Shown here one piece after another: positions 6,345 through 6,353 of a DNA stretch of 6,353 nucleotides. Positions within the stretch are counted from its first letter, which is position 1. Each line of letters begins with the position of its first letter. The notes beneath the pieces are model-generated. The model was not told the origin of the DNA, did not search any database, and was given only the letters and a program-made list of their open reading frames with translations. The DNA comes from Alphaproteobacteria bacterium (GTDB lineage Bacteria > Pseudomonadota > Alphaproteobacteria > Micropepsales > Micropepsaceae), in contig JAEKMB010000312.1 in the NCBI GenBank assembly GCA_019508105.1, positions 1 to 6,353 on the forward strand, given 5' to 3'. The position numbers and the translations under genes were made by a program.

Positions 6345-6348
6345 GGAG
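6345..6348 (+). promoter_or_regulatory. Ribosome-binding site of a gene starting just past the window end (probably exbD)
   Basis: The last bases read TCACGGAGATAAA, a close copy of the site before exbB, with 5 nt after GGAG before the edge. A start codon within a few bases beyond the window is expected. Order and family knowledge (tonB-exbB-exbD) make ExbD the likely product. None of its coding sequence is visible. Confidence 0.6.
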
Positions 6349-6353
6349 ATAAA

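Overview
The window looks like chromosomal DNA from a GC-rich Gram-negative bacterium, most likely an alphaproteobacterium. The clues are the strong G/C bias at third codon positions, the tonB-exbB order with a signal-peptide-bearing ExbB, and a Cys-pair TonB C-terminal domain. Genus cannot be read from the sequence alone. Four protein-coding genes explain most of it, and the genes themselves belong to known families.

Layout: (1) Positions 1-3720 on the + strand hold a large type V secreted protein (classical autotransporter). It has a signal sequence, a roughly 900-residue Ser/Thr/Asn/Gly-rich beta-helical passenger, a linker, and a C-terminal beta-barrel of about 285 residues. (2) Positions 3721-3865 are a 145-bp gap between convergent genes, packed with small GC-rich hairpins and a threefold GCGAGC repeat. 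(3) Positions 3866-4324 on the - strand hold a glyoxalase I (GloA) with all four metal ligands in place. (4) Positions 4325-4792 are a 468-bp gap between divergent genes with no convincing gene. It carries a terminator-like stem-loop, a tentative promoter, and a strong imperfect dyad followed by a T-rich run just before the tonB start. (5) Positions 4793-5419 and 5468-6325 on the + strand hold tonB and exbB. The window ends on a ribosome-binding site placed for a further gene, probably exbD.

Function: TonB and ExbB, with an ExbD expected just downstream, form the inner-membrane motor that uses proton motive force to drive TonB-dependent outer-membrane transporters. The autotransporter is a surface or secreted protein of unknown activity. 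Glyoxalase I is a cytoplasmic methylglyoxal-detoxifying enzyme and has no evident functional link to its neighbours.

No mobile element, CRISPR array, tRNA or rRNA was recognised. The points most worth a second look are the attenuator-like dyad in the tonB leader, the palindromic cluster between the convergent genes, the two Cys pairs in the autotransporter passenger, and the Ala/Pro repeat linker of ExbB.
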